A DNA stretch of 13,609 nucleotides, from NCBI GenBank assembly GCA_038746265.1, contig JBCDKU010000072.1, forward strand, positions 1 to 13,609, read 5' to 3'. A program made the translations under genes and the position numbers. This document shows, piece after piece, positions 1-7,629 of this stretch. Source of the DNA: JBCBKP01 sp038746265. GTDB taxonomy: Bacteria > Planctomycetota > Phycisphaerae > Phycisphaerales > UBA1924. The notes under the pieces were generated by a model, which saw only the letters and a list, made by a program, of their open reading frames with translations, did no database searches and was not told where the DNA came from. Numbering within the stretch: position 1 is the first letter of the stretch; the number at the start of each line of letters is the position of its first letter.

Positions 1-1629
1 ACGGTCGTCCTCCTCGGCGTCCTCGTCGTCCTGGAATCGAGCAAGGTCCGTAAAGAACGTCGCCGCGGCGTCCACGTCGAGCCCGTCCACCGAGTAGAGC
101 CAGAGGTTCTCGGGCAGCTCGATGCGGCCCGTCACGGGCTCGCCGGGCGAGAGCGAGATCACGTCGCGGCGGTAATAGCCGTAGTACATGTAGAACAGCT
201 CGACCGTCGCCGAGGGTTCGGTCCGGACGAGCGCTCCGCCCGGCTGGGCGCCGCTCACGAAGAGGTACTGGCGGCGGCCGACCTCGACCTCGCCCGTCCA
301 ATCCGACCACTCGCTCGCGACCGTCGCCTCCTCGGCGGCAGAGAGCCGCGTCGGGTTGTCCTCGGCGTTGAGGCGCGGGCCCTCGCCGAAGAGCGGGTTG
401 TTCGTGACGATGCGGAGCCGGTAGCGGTACGTCGCGCCGGGCTCGGCGTCCATGTCGTGCGTCCACACCGCGACCGACTCGCCGCCGCGGAGACTGAACC
501 GCTTGATTTCGGCCTGCAGGTCCGCGAGATCGCGGACGATCTGCTGCTGGTCGCTCAGCTGGTCCTGGGCCTGCTCGATCCGACGCTCGATATTGGCTTG
601 GGCCTGGTTGGTGGCGTTGCCGCCCGCGATGCGGCTGCGACGCTCCTCGAGTTCCTCGATCACGCCCTCGAGCCGCTCCACTTCGCGTTCAGCCACGGCC
701 CGGGCGTCACGCTCGTCGGTCAGGTTCGGCGGCAGCCACTCGGGGCCGCTGATCGCGGGCACCGCGGGGGGCGTCGCGATGAACTCCTGATTGGACCGGG
801 CGGCCGCGACGATCGCGAGCAACTGCTCCGGCGCCATCGCATCGAGGTCCGCGACCGTCGCGTTATCGGGCAGGACGCTCTCGGTATCGATGGTCGCCGC
901 GGGGCTGAGCTCCTCGAGAGCCGGCATCCACGGCACGGACGACACGAGCTCGGGCTCGGCCCAGGTGCCGTCGAAGTTCTTCTTCTGCCGCTCGGCCTGC
1001 ACCGCGATGATCTCGAGCCCGCGGTCAAGCCAGCGGTTCGGGATCGCCCGCTCGCCCTCGGGGGGCGACAGCAGCGACTCCACCAGCGCCTCCGAATTGA
1101 ACTGCGCCTCGATCGTCACGAGCGGCATGTCGTAGGGCTGCTGCATCTCGGCGAGCCGTGATGCCAGCGCCGGGCGCTGCGAGAGGAAGTAGGGGTCCAC
1201 CGTCGTGTACTGGCTCGCGACCACCGGGGCGGTCGGCTGGGGCAGATCGAGCAACGCCACCGGGCCGTCGGGCCCGGCGAGCACGTCACCGAGTTGCGGC
1301 AGCGCGGGCGCCGCCGCCGGGATCGCCGCGATCGCGACACCGCCCGCGTCGGCGCTCGGTGCGAGACCCGCCTGGAGCGATTCCGAAAGCTCGGGCGTCT
1401 CGAACGCCTCGAGTGTCGCCTCGCCCTCCATCTGGCCGAGCAGCCGGTTCGCCTTGGTCCCTAGGTAGGCGTATACCTCGCCCGGTGCCCGCGACTGGTT
1501 CGGGTCCACCTCGACCGTTGTCGGCACGAGGAACTGCAGCGTGACCACCGCGAGCAATGCAAGCGTCACAAGACCGACAACGATCTTGTCGGCCGCCTGC
1601 TCAAAGATGGTGATGCCCTTGAGTTTCAT
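1..1629 (-). CDS. Bitopic coiled-coil envelope protein, third gene of pilus operon (3' end outside window)
   Basis: An open frame of 543 codons runs from an ATG at 1629 to the left edge without a stop. A Shine-Dalgarno GGAG lies 6 bases upstream of the ATG. Visible parts are a short cytoplasmic N-terminus (MKLKGITIFEQAADK), one membrane segment at about residues 16-35, a Pro/Ala-rich periplasmic stretch, a heptad-rich Glu/Arg/Gln coiled coil at about residues 300-378, a beta-rich module around residues 385-520 containing GATYRYRLRIVTNNP (a fibronectin-III-like pattern), and an acidic tail DDEDAEEDDR at the edge. It follows the PilO-like gene by 81 bases on the same strand, so it probably belongs to the pilus alignment operon and sits in the inner membrane with its bulk in the periplasm. 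I do not recognise a named family. A role like PilP, linking the inner-membrane ring to the secretin, is inferred from gene order only. Confidence 0.85.
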   Translation of the reverse strand, partial: MKLKGITIFEQAADKIVVGLVTLALLAVVTLQFLVPTTVEVDPNQSRAPGEVYAYLGTKANRLLGQMEGEATLEAFETPELSESLQAGLAPSADAGGVAIAAIPAAAPALPQLGDVLAGPDGPVALLDLPQPTAPVVASQYTTVDPYFLSQRPALASRLAEMQQPYDMPLVTIEAQFNSEALVESLLSPPEGERAIPNRWLDRGLEIIAVQAERQKKNFDGTWAEPELVSSVPWMPALEELSPAATIDTESVLPDNATVADLDAMAPEQLLAIVAAARSNQEFIATPPAVPAISGPEWLPPNLTDERDARAVAEREVERLEGVIEELEERRSRIAGGNATNQAQANIERRIEQAQDQLSDQQQIVRDLADLQAEIKRFSLRGGESVAVWTHDMDAEPGATYRYRLRIVTNNPLFGEGPRLNAEDNPTRLSAAEEATVASEWSDWTGEVEVGRRQYLFVSGAQPGGALVRTEPSATVELFYMYYGYYRRDVISLSPGEPVTGRIELPENLWLYSVDGLDVDAAATFFTDLARFQDDEDAEEDDR

Positions 1630-1710
1630 CGAAGTCTCCGCGTGAGCGTCGCCGCCCGGATCATCCTGAAGCGGGGGACCGGTCTCGATCCCCGAAGTGT
1701 TCGGTTCGTC

Positions 1711-3273
1711 TTACGGTGTCTGCGGCGCGTCCGATGACGCGACCGGCGGTGTCGGCGTCGGCGCTCCGAAAGCCGCCCGCACGCGCGGCGGCATCATCGG
1801 GTTCATCCACGACCGCAGCCACGACGTCTCCAGATCGATCGTCACAACCACGACCGACTCGGGCCCGTAGAAGAACCCGTTCGCGAGGTCGTCCCACGGA
1901 TCGATCGCCTCGACCTGCACGCCCACGACCGTGTTCAGGTTGACCGACGTCAGCTCATCGAGCAGCGGCTGGATCCCGTCGGACGCCACGACCGCGCTGA
2001 GCCGGACGCGCCGCGTATCGAACGGACGAGCGGCACCATTCTGCGCCGCCGCCGGTCCCACCAGCGTGCGACCGGTATGGCTCGACGACCACGTCGCCGC
2101 GCCGCCGGCCGCCGGTCTAGGACGGCCGGTCGCGCCTCCGCCGCCGCCGAATGCGCCGCCTCCACCACCGCCTCCGCCGAAGGGGTTGCCCTGCTGCCGC
2201 GACGGCGCTGCGCCCTGCGATCCTGCAGCGGGCAGCGGGACGGGCTGGATCCGGATCGACAGAAGACGCTTCACGGCCGAGCCCTTGCTCAACACGCCGC
2301 CGTCGGGGCCTTCGACGCCTGCGACCGGCTCGAGCCCCGTCGCGCCGCGGTTCGTGTTGCCGATCGCCTTGAACAGGTCCGCGATGATCCAGTAGTCCCA
2401 CTGCCACACGAACGCCTCGGCCGGGTTCGGGCGGGCGGTCTCCGGGTCGAGGGGGATCACGCTGAATTGAGGCTCGGTGTTCTCCAGCGTCTCGAACGTG
2501 AGCACCGACTCGGGCGTGCCGAAGATCGACGCCCGCTCCGCCGCCGCCCGGTACCGCTGCACGCGGAACGCCCTCAGCGTCTCGCGCAGCGCCGTTTCCT
2601 GCTCGGGTGTCATGTCGCCGTCGATCTTCGCGCGCTCGAGCTCCTCGCGGCGCTGCACGGCCTCGGCGATCTCCGCGTTGTCCGCGCCGGGCCCGGCGTT
2701 GATCGAGTCAAAGAGCTTCTGGTACGCCGACGGGCCGTTCACACCCACGACCACATCACGCATCTCGGCGAGCTTCGGACGCGGGTCCGCGGGGGGCGTC
2801 GCGGGCTGGCCGCCGCCGGCAGGATCGCCGCCAGGCTGGCCGAAGTTGCCGCCCCCGGACGGCGCCGCCTGCTGCGACGCGGACCGCGCGATCACGCCAT
2901 CGAAGCCGAACAGCCCATCGACCAGCGGATCGTGGCCCCGACGGTTGAACCCCTCGGCGATCTCGATCGTCGCCTCGATCTCCGCCGTGCGACGCTTGAG
3001 CTCCGCGGAGAGCGCGGCGGTCACCGAGGCGTTGGGCGCACGGCTGATCTGGATGGGCGAGCCGTCGTTGGTGATCGCGGGCACGACATAGCTCACACGC
3101 TCAGCGCCCGAGATCTTCCGGTTCTCGGCGTCATACTCCTCCTTGACCGTCTTCACGACGCCCTCATGGAAGATGCCAGAGCCGATATAGCCGCCGATCG
3201 GCAGCGCCAGCGTGAGAACGCCCAGCACCACGATCAGCCAGTGGGCCTTGGCCCAGTTCAGAACAGGCTTCAT
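1711..3273 (-). CDS. PilO-like inner-membrane pilus alignment protein with Gly-rich insert
   Basis: This 520-residue protein starts at the ATG at 3273, which overlaps the stop of the upstream PilM-like gene as ATGA and has a GGGGGTG ribosome site 5-6 bases upstream. A longer in-frame start at 3312 would lie well inside pilM and is less likely. It has a short cytoplasmic end, one membrane segment (about residues 12-32), a mixed helical periplasmic region (about 85-110 and 195-250), a strand LLSIRIQPVPLP at 338-349, a Gly/Pro-rich linker at about 362-392, and a C-terminal beta-alpha-beta stretch (RRVRLSAVVASDGIQPLLDEL, with ESVVVVTIDLETSW after it). Short cytoplasmic tail, one membrane helix, helices and a ferredoxin-like end is the PilN/PilO plan. 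It is much longer than usual PilO (about 200 residues). The identity comes from architecture and position next to PilM, not from a diagnostic motif. Confidence 0.75.
   Translation of the reverse strand: MKPVLNWAKAHWLIVVLGVLTLALPIGGYIGSGIFHEGVVKTVKEEYDAENRKISGAERVSYVVPAITNDGSPIQISRAPNASVTAALSAELKRRTAEIEATIEIAEGFNRRGHDPLVDGLFGFDGVIARSASQQAAPSGGGNFGQPGGDPAGGGQPATPPADPRPKLAEMRDVVVGVNGPSAYQKLFDSINAGPGADNAEIAEAVQRREELERAKIDGDMTPEQETALRETLRAFRVQRYRAAAERASIFGTPESVLTFETLENTEPQFSVIPLDPETARPNPAEAFVWQWDYWIIADLFKAIGNTNRGATGLEPVAGVEGPDGGVLSKGSAVKRLLSIRIQPVPLPAAGSQGAAPSRQQGNPFGGGGGGGGAFGGGGGATGRPRPAAGGAATWSSSHTGRTLVGPAAAQNGAARPFDTRRVRLSAVVASDGIQPLLDELTSVNLNTVVGVQVEAIDPWDDLANGFFYGPESVVVVTIDLETSWLRSWMNPMMPPRVRAAFGAPTPTPPVASSDAPQTP
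2134..2178 (-). repeat. Polyglycine-coding low-complexity tract in the PilO-like gene
   Basis: Residues 366-380 of the PilO-like protein are almost entirely Gly with one AlaPhe interruption, encoded by GGN-rich DNA. The tract lies between two predicted beta strands and looks like a flexible linker. The reading frame stays open across it. Confidence 0.8.
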
Positions 3274-5294
3274 TGCGACACCCCCGGCACCGGATCGAGT
3301 GCCATCACCCAACGCACCGTGACGATGCGGTCTTCCTGCTGTGAACCCTGGCCCCCGGTCACACCGATCCCGGGCCGCGGGTTCCGCGGCGCTCCGGGCT
3401 GCGGTGCCGATTCCTCCGGACGCAGCGGCGCGACCGAATCAAGGATCCGGATCGGGTTGATCCCGACACCCGGGCCCCCCGCGGCACCGCGCGGGATGTT
3501 GGGCCTCGTGGTCGAACCCGCGCTGCCCGAGGTCTGTGAGTTGGTGCCGGTCACGACCTCCGCGTTGACGATCGTGTGCGCGACGCCCGCGCGGGTCTGG
3601 TTCGCCTTGAGCCACCCGACCATCGCGTTCGTCGCGAACGCCACCGGGTCCGGATGGTCGGTCTCAAACGTCAGATCGATCTCGACACGGCGGAGCCCCG
3701 CGACATCGACCTTCTCCTCGCCGCCAGTCTGCGGCTGCTGCGGCTGGTTCTGCGGCGGACCACCGAAGCCCGGGAAGCCTCCGCCGCCACCACCACCACC
3801 GCCGCGTCGGCCGCCACCGCCGCCGCCGCCGCCCGGAGACGCGAAGCGGGGCATGATCGACCGCACCTGGATGACCTTGCCGCCCTCGCGGACTTCCTCG
3901 GCTTCGGCGCTTGCCATGCCCGCGTTGATCACGGCCGTCGCGTCGGCGAGGGCTTTGGTGTAGAGATCACGCTCGTTGAGCAGGTCGAGCAGCTGCGCGC
4001 CGCGTAGGTCCGTCTGCTCACCGCCGATCACGCCGGCGTCGGTCGCCTCGTTCTTCAGCTGGTTCGACGTGCGGACCACACGCTGCACCTCGGGCGGCAC
4101 CGATGAGCTGCTGAACTCCGCCTGATCGAGCACGGGCCGCACGAACGCCGCGGCCGCCGTCGCCGCCGCTACGCCCGCCGCGATCCCGAAGAAGCCGCGC
4201 TTCCGCTTCCACATCGATTCACGCAGCACCGAGACAGGCATCACGTTCGCCCGCAGCGGCACCTGCCCGAGCCCCTGCAGCGCGAGCCCGGTCGCTGTCA
4301 GCAGGTTGATCGAGGCCTCCTCGAACTCCTCCTGCACCGCCTCCTCGGCCGCGCGGATCTTCTTGAAGTTCTCGAGACGGTAGACGTCCATCTGCAGCTG
4401 CTGCTTGAGGTACTTGCGCAGGCCCGGCAGCTTGAGCGTCGAGCCCACGCCGACGAGCCGCTGCAGCTTCGCGCCCTCGTGCACGCTCTGGTAGAAGCCG
4501 ATCGACTGCTGCACCTCGTGCACCAGATCCGTGAAGATCGGACGCATCGCCTGGAAGACATGCCGCGCGTGCTTGCTCGACTCGGCGTCCTTCTTCAGAC
4601 GCTCCGCCTTCGAGTAGCTCAGCTTGAACTGATCGACCAGCGCCTCGGTGAACCGGTGACCGCCGATCTGGAACGTTCGGACCCAGACGCCGCCCTTCTC
4701 CGCGATGATCAGGTCCGACGCGGTGGTGCCGATATCGAGGATGATCGTGCCGGGCGTGTCCTCGGTGAACTCCAGATCGTGCGCCATCGCGTTGTACGCC
4801 GCAACCGGGCTGAGCGTGACGATCTCGGGCGTGAGCCCAAGGTCATTGAGAAGCTGCAGCCGCTCCATGATCCTGGCGCGGGCGACGGCGAAGATGCCGA
4901 CCTCGACCTCGGGAGAATCGGGGTTCTGGAACGTCTGGTAGTCCCACTCGACGTCCTCGAGCGGGTAAGGCACCTGCTGCTGCGCCTCGTACTTCACGAC
5001 GTTCTTGACGGTCTTCGGATCGACCGGCGGCAGCTTCGCGAACCGCGCGAAGCTCTGGTGGCCCGGGATCGAGACCGCGAGCGGCGCGCCCGCGAGATCC
5101 TTCGAGGCCACCAGCTTGCCCATCGAGACGCGGAGCACGTCCGCCTCGTCGATCTCGGGAGTGCTCAGCACCTTCGGGTGAGGGATCACCGCGAAGTCGC
5201 TCGCGACCACTTGGTCCCCGTCGAGCTCGAGTTTGACGGCCTTGATCGCCCCGGCGCCGATCTCGACACCCCAGCACACGTTCGATGACGCCAT
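3270..5294 (-). CDS. pilM: PilM-like actin-fold ATPase fused to a PilN-like membrane/periplasmic domain
   Basis: This 674-residue protein starts at the ATG at 5294 with GGAG 5 bases upstream. Residues 1-345 match PilM/FtsA-type actin-fold proteins: WGVEIGAGAIKAVKL (8-22, phosphate loop 1), IILDIGTTASDLIIAEKGG (184-202, phosphate loop 2), the QIGGHRFTEAL stretch, and LVGVGSTLKLPGLRKYL (280-296, adenosine motif). Ordinary PilM ends near residue 350. Here the chain continues with RANVMPVSVLRESMWKRKRG (348-367), which resembles the cytoplasmic INLLP peptide of PilN, then a membrane segment at about 367-386, a periplasmic helix, a polyglycine linker (488-510) and a ferredoxin-like beta-alpha-beta region (535-585, 655-666). 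In known systems the PilN peptide docks onto PilM, so this appears to be a covalent fusion of both partners. It is the first gene of a minus-strand operon and overlaps the PilO-like gene by 4 bases. The PilM part is certain; the PilN part is inferred from layout. Confidence 0.92.
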   Translation of the reverse strand: MASSNVCWGVEIGAGAIKAVKLELDGDQVVASDFAVIPHPKVLSTPEIDEADVLRVSMGKLVASKDLAGAPLAVSIPGHQSFARFAKLPPVDPKTVKNVVKYEAQQQVPYPLEDVEWDYQTFQNPDSPEVEVGIFAVARARIMERLQLLNDLGLTPEIVTLSPVAAYNAMAHDLEFTEDTPGTIILDIGTTASDLIIAEKGGVWVRTFQIGGHRFTEALVDQFKLSYSKAERLKKDAESSKHARHVFQAMRPIFTDLVHEVQQSIGFYQSVHEGAKLQRLVGVGSTLKLPGLRKYLKQQLQMDVYRLENFKKIRAAEEAVQEEFEEASINLLTATGLALQGLGQVPLRANVMPVSVLRESMWKRKRGFFGIAAGVAAATAAAAFVRPVLDQAEFSSSSVPPEVQRVVRTSNQLKNEATDAGVIGGEQTDLRGAQLLDLLNERDLYTKALADATAVINAGMASAEAEEVREGGKVIQVRSIMPRFASPGGGGGGGGRRGGGGGGGGGFPGFGGPPQNQPQQPQTGGEEKVDVAGLRRVEIDLTFETDHPDPVAFATNAMVGWLKANQTRAGVAHTIVNAEVVTGTNSQTSGSAGSTTRPNIPRGAAGGPGVGINPIRILDSVAPLRPEESAPQPGAPRNPRPGIGVTGGQGSQQEDRIVTVRWVMALDPVPGVSQ
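3765..3833 (-). repeat. Polyglycine-coding low-complexity tract in the pilM-like gene
   Basis: Residues 488-510 are two runs of Gly separated by ArgArg, followed by a Pro/Gln-rich segment. On the plus strand this reads as runs of ccg/cca triplets. The tract separates the strand VIQVRSIMPRF from the rest of the periplasmic domain. Such triplet tracts can change length by slippage. Confidence 0.85.
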
Positions 5295-5549
5295 CGCTTC
5301 TCCGCTGTTCCTGCGTCTGGTTCACCGCTCGACACGAGCCAGGCTGCCGACGCATCGCGTCGCCCGGCCGCGCTCTCTCGGCGGCATCCTTTCCTTACCC
5401 GGCCCCCCAGCCGGGCGGGCATCGTAACGCCGTCCAGCCACCCGCGGCGGGGACCGGCGTTCCGGATTGATTGATACGGACAACCAACCGCAACGGGTTC
5501 AACCAATCCGCGGCAGGACGCCCGCCAAGGGCGTCTAAACTCCCCGCCT
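5295..5549. promoter_or_regulatory. Divergent intergenic region between pilM and manC
   Basis: These 255 bases separate two divergently transcribed genes, so promoters for both should lie here. I see an AT-richer island at about 5464-5510 amid GC-rich sequence, a 6-bp hairpin CCCGGC/GCCGGG at 5398-5415, and a 7-bp hairpin at 5517-5535. On the minus strand, TTGAAC (5502-5497) followed after 18 bases by CGTATC could be a weak sigma-70-type promoter for pilM, but the match is poor. No confident promoter boxes are called. Confidence 0.4.
5517..5535 (+). promoter_or_regulatory. Perfect 7-bp hairpin just upstream of manC
   Basis: GACGCCC, loop GCCAA, GGGCGTC form a perfect stem ending 14 bases before the manC ATG. 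It is followed by TCTAAACT, which could be a weak -10 box. If so, the transcript would be nearly leaderless and the palindrome would sit in the promoter as a possible operator. If transcription starts further upstream, it would be a leader hairpin. Neither option can be decided from sequence. Confidence 0.4.
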
Positions 5550-6653
5550 ATGCGACACGCGACCATCATGGCGGGCGGCAGCGGCACCAGACTCTGGCCC
5601 GTCAGCCGCGCGGGCCAGCCCAAGCAGCTCGTCCCCTTTATCCAGCAGCCCAAGGGACCACCGGTCAGCCTTCTCCAGATCGCCGCGGGCCGCCTCGATG
5701 GGCTTGTGCCCGAGGCCAACCAAACTATTTGTACAGGCGAGGCCTACGGCGACCAGATCGAGGCCGCCCTCCCGCAGTTCAGAGGCGACCGCCTCCTGGG
5801 GGAACCCTGCCCCCGCGACACCGTGAACGCCGTCGGCTTCGCCGCCGCGGTCTTCGCCAAGCGCGACCCGGACGCCGTCTTCGCGGTCCTCACGGCCGAT
5901 CACATCATCGAGCCGCAGGAGTCATTCGCAAAAGCGATGGATGCGGGCTTTGCATTGGCCGAAGCTGATCCGACGCGGATGGTGAGCTTCGGTATCATAC
6001 CGGATCATCCTGCCACCGGTTTTGGGTATATCGAGAACGCCGGCCCGATCGATGGCGACCCCAGCGGCCTCGGCTTCGAGATCGCGCGGTTCGTCGAGAA
6101 GCCGCCGTTAGACAAGGCGAAGGAATACCTTGAATCGGGGAAATTCTCGTGGAACGCCGGCATGTTCGTGTTCCACGCCCAAACGTTCCTCGAACGCCTC
6201 GAGGCCCACCAGCCCGAGTCGTTCGCGGGTCTAAAGAAGCTTCAAGACGCCTGGGACACGCCGCTCCAGAACGCGACGCTCGCCGAGGTCTACCCGACCC
6301 TGCCCAAGATCTCCGTGGATTACGCGATCATGGAGCCCTGCGGGGCCGATCCTGCCGTGAAGCTCACGGGCGTCAAGATGGACGTCCAGTGGCTCGATGT
6401 CGGCAGCTGGCCCAGCTACGGCGAGACCATCGCGCCCGACGCGACCGGCAACCGGGCCGCGGGCGGGCCGATCGCGGTCTACGACAGCTCGGGCAACGTC
6501 GTGGTCTCGGATGACCCGGAGCGCACGATCGCGCTGGTCGGCTGCGACGATCTGGTCGTCGTGCACACCGCCCGTGCGACGCTGGTGATGCCCAAGGACC
6601 GCGCGCAGGACCTCAAGAAGCTCCACGCCGAATTGCCGGACGAGTTGAAGTAA
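5550..6653 (+). CDS. manC: Mannose-1-phosphate guanylyltransferase
   Basis: This cytoplasmic nucleotidyltransferase joins mannose-1-phosphate and GTP to make GDP-mannose, the donor for mannose- and fucose-containing surface glycans. The 367-residue protein has the signature AGGSGTRLWPVSR at residues 8-20 with Lys25 in QPKQL, the metal-binding stretch LTADHIIEP near 113-121, FVEKPPLDKAKEYL, WNAGMFVF, the substrate motif ISVDYAIMEP and DVGSWPSYGE. Its length fits the short monofunctional class without the C-terminal phosphomannose isomerase domain found in longer ManC/AlgA proteins. No Shine-Dalgarno sequence is visible before the ATG (the preceding bases are CTCCCCGCCT), so initiation may be leaderless or SD-independent. 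The signature starts within 8 residues of this ATG, so the start is well placed. A related sugar-1-phosphate guanylyltransferase specificity cannot be excluded. Confidence 0.93.
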   Translation: MRHATIMAGGSGTRLWPVSRAGQPKQLVPFIQQPKGPPVSLLQIAAGRLDGLVPEANQTICTGEAYGDQIEAALPQFRGDRLLGEPCPRDTVNAVGFAAAVFAKRDPDAVFAVLTADHIIEPQESFAKAMDAGFALAEADPTRMVSFGIIPDHPATGFGYIENAGPIDGDPSGLGFEIARFVEKPPLDKAKEYLESGKFSWNAGMFVFHAQTFLERLEAHQPESFAGLKKLQDAWDTPLQNATLAEVYPTLPKISVDYAIMEPCGADPAVKLTGVKMDVQWLDVGSWPSYGETIAPDATGNRAAGGPIAVYDSSGNVVVSDDPERTIALVGCDDLVVVHTARATLVMPKDRAQDLKKLHAELPDELK

Positions 6654-6680
6654 GCTGACGAAAGCAGACTGGCGGCGAAC

Positions 6681-7547
6681 GTGTCGAGCGAGAGCAATCC
6701 TTCCAACGGCAACCCGGTCTCCGGTCGGACCAATGGTCCCGGCAACGGTATCGACCGCATGGACCTCGGCGCGCCCGGAGCCTTGCCGGGCCCGCCCGCG
6801 CCGCCGAGCCGTGACTACTTCACGGCCGACCTGCACCTGGGTCACCGCTCGGTGATGAAGCACTCGCACCGGACGGAGTTCATGACGGCGACGGATCGCG
6901 AGGAGTTCGAGTCGATCCGCGACTCGGGCGACGCCGAGGCGCTCTCGCGGTGGAAGCCCACGCTGGACTCCGTGCACGCGATGGACGAGGCGCTGCTTGC
7001 GAATCTCAACGAGGTCGTGCCGGTGGACGCGACACTCTGGATCCTGGGTGATTTCGCGATGACCGGCTCGAAGGTCATGGCGAAAAAGTACCGCGACGCG
7101 ATCCGCTGCCGCGACGTCCGGATGATCTGGGGCAACAACGATCGGCGGCACCGCATGAAGCCGCTCTTCGATCACTGCTACGACGCGATCATGATCCACG
7201 TCGCGCCGCTGCGGACGTACACCGAGGACGAGATCCACTTCGACAAGGAGCTGCGGCACGCCGCCAAGACCGACGAGTGGAAGGCGTCCGTCCCCCGCGC
7301 GTACCTGAGCCACTACGCCCACTGCGTCTGGCACCGAAGCTCGAAGGGCGCCTACCACCTCTACGGCCATAGCCACGGCAACTTCGACAGCTGGCGCGAC
7401 CAGCACATGCCCAACGCGCTCATGCTCGATGTCGGCGTGGACGCGAACGACTACGCCCCCCTCCCCTGGCCCGCGATCCACAACCGGCTCTACGAGAAAT
7501 TCGTCACGCACCCGGCGCACGTCGTGGATCACCACGACGGGGTTTGA
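6681..7547 (+). CDS. Calcineurin-like metallophosphoesterase
   Basis: The protein of up to 288 residues carries the two-metal phosphoesterase motifs in order: DLHLGH (50-55), LGDF (122-125), GNND (151-154), YLSHYAH (208-214) and YGHSHGN (228-234), with LDVGVD (249-254) near the end. This is the compact phosphohydrolase class often annotated as COG4186-like; the substrate is unknown. The usual GNH(D/E) motif reads GNND here, so the residue that is commonly the catalytic His is Asn. The first 43 residues are a Gly/Pro/Asn-rich low-complexity extension. The GTG at 6681 is 27 bases after manC and has only a weak upstream GGCGG; ATG at 6759 (codon 27) is an alternative that keeps the whole catalytic domain. 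The close spacing suggests co-transcription with manC, but no functional link is evident. Confidence 0.88.
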   Translation: MSSESNPSNGNPVSGRTNGPGNGIDRMDLGAPGALPGPPAPPSRDYFTADLHLGHRSVMKHSHRTEFMTATDREEFESIRDSGDAEALSRWKPTLDSVHAMDEALLANLNEVVPVDATLWILGDFAMTGSKVMAKKYRDAIRCRDVRMIWGNNDRRHRMKPLFDHCYDAIMIHVAPLRTYTEDEIHFDKELRHAAKTDEWKASVPRAYLSHYAHCVWHRSSKGAYHLYGHSHGNFDSWRDQHMPNALMLDVGVDANDYAPLPWPAIHNRLYEKFVTHPAHVVDHHDGV

Positions 7548-7555
7548 GCGCCTAC

Positions 7556-7621
7556 ACAAGCCCTCGCCGTGAGGCGAGGGTCGGGGTACCACGGGCCCCT
7601 CGCCTCACGGCGAGGGCTTGT
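7556..7621. repeat. 25-bp perfect inverted repeat made of two palindromic (REP-like) arms
   Basis: The left arm, 7556-7580, and the right arm, 7597-7621, are exact reverse complements over 25 bases around a 16-base centre (7581-7596). Each arm also contains its own hairpin: CCCTCGCC-GTGA-GGCGAGGG on the left and CCCTCGCC-TCAC-GGCGAGGG on the right. The element therefore can fold as one long stem or as two adjacent 8-bp hairpins, like a BIME built from two inverted REP units. It fills nearly all the space between two convergent genes, 8 bases after one stop and 8 before the other. It could act as a bidirectional transcription terminator, although no long T-run follows either side. Confidence 0.9.
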
Positions 7622-7629
7622 TCGGAAGG

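Noticed and set aside
457..1161. 234-codon plus-strand open frame
   Set aside because: Antisense shadow of the partial coiled-coil gene, which stays open for 543 codons with a good ribosome site and a membrane segment.
3765..3840. Triplet runs seen as a possible CRISPR-like or tandem-repeat array
   Set aside because: The repeats are in-frame Gly codons inside a coding region, with no spacers and no conserved repeat unit beyond the triplet.
2077..3963. 628-codon plus-strand open frame
   Set aside because: It lies antisense to the PilO-like and PilM-like genes, is rich in Arg/Pro/Ala with no recognisable domain, and has the composition expected from the third-position GC bias of the true genes.
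6231..7592. 453-codon minus-strand open frame
   Set aside because: It covers manC and the metallophosphoesterase in antisense; its Arg/Val/His-rich translation shows no family motif, while both plus-strand genes have full catalytic signatures.
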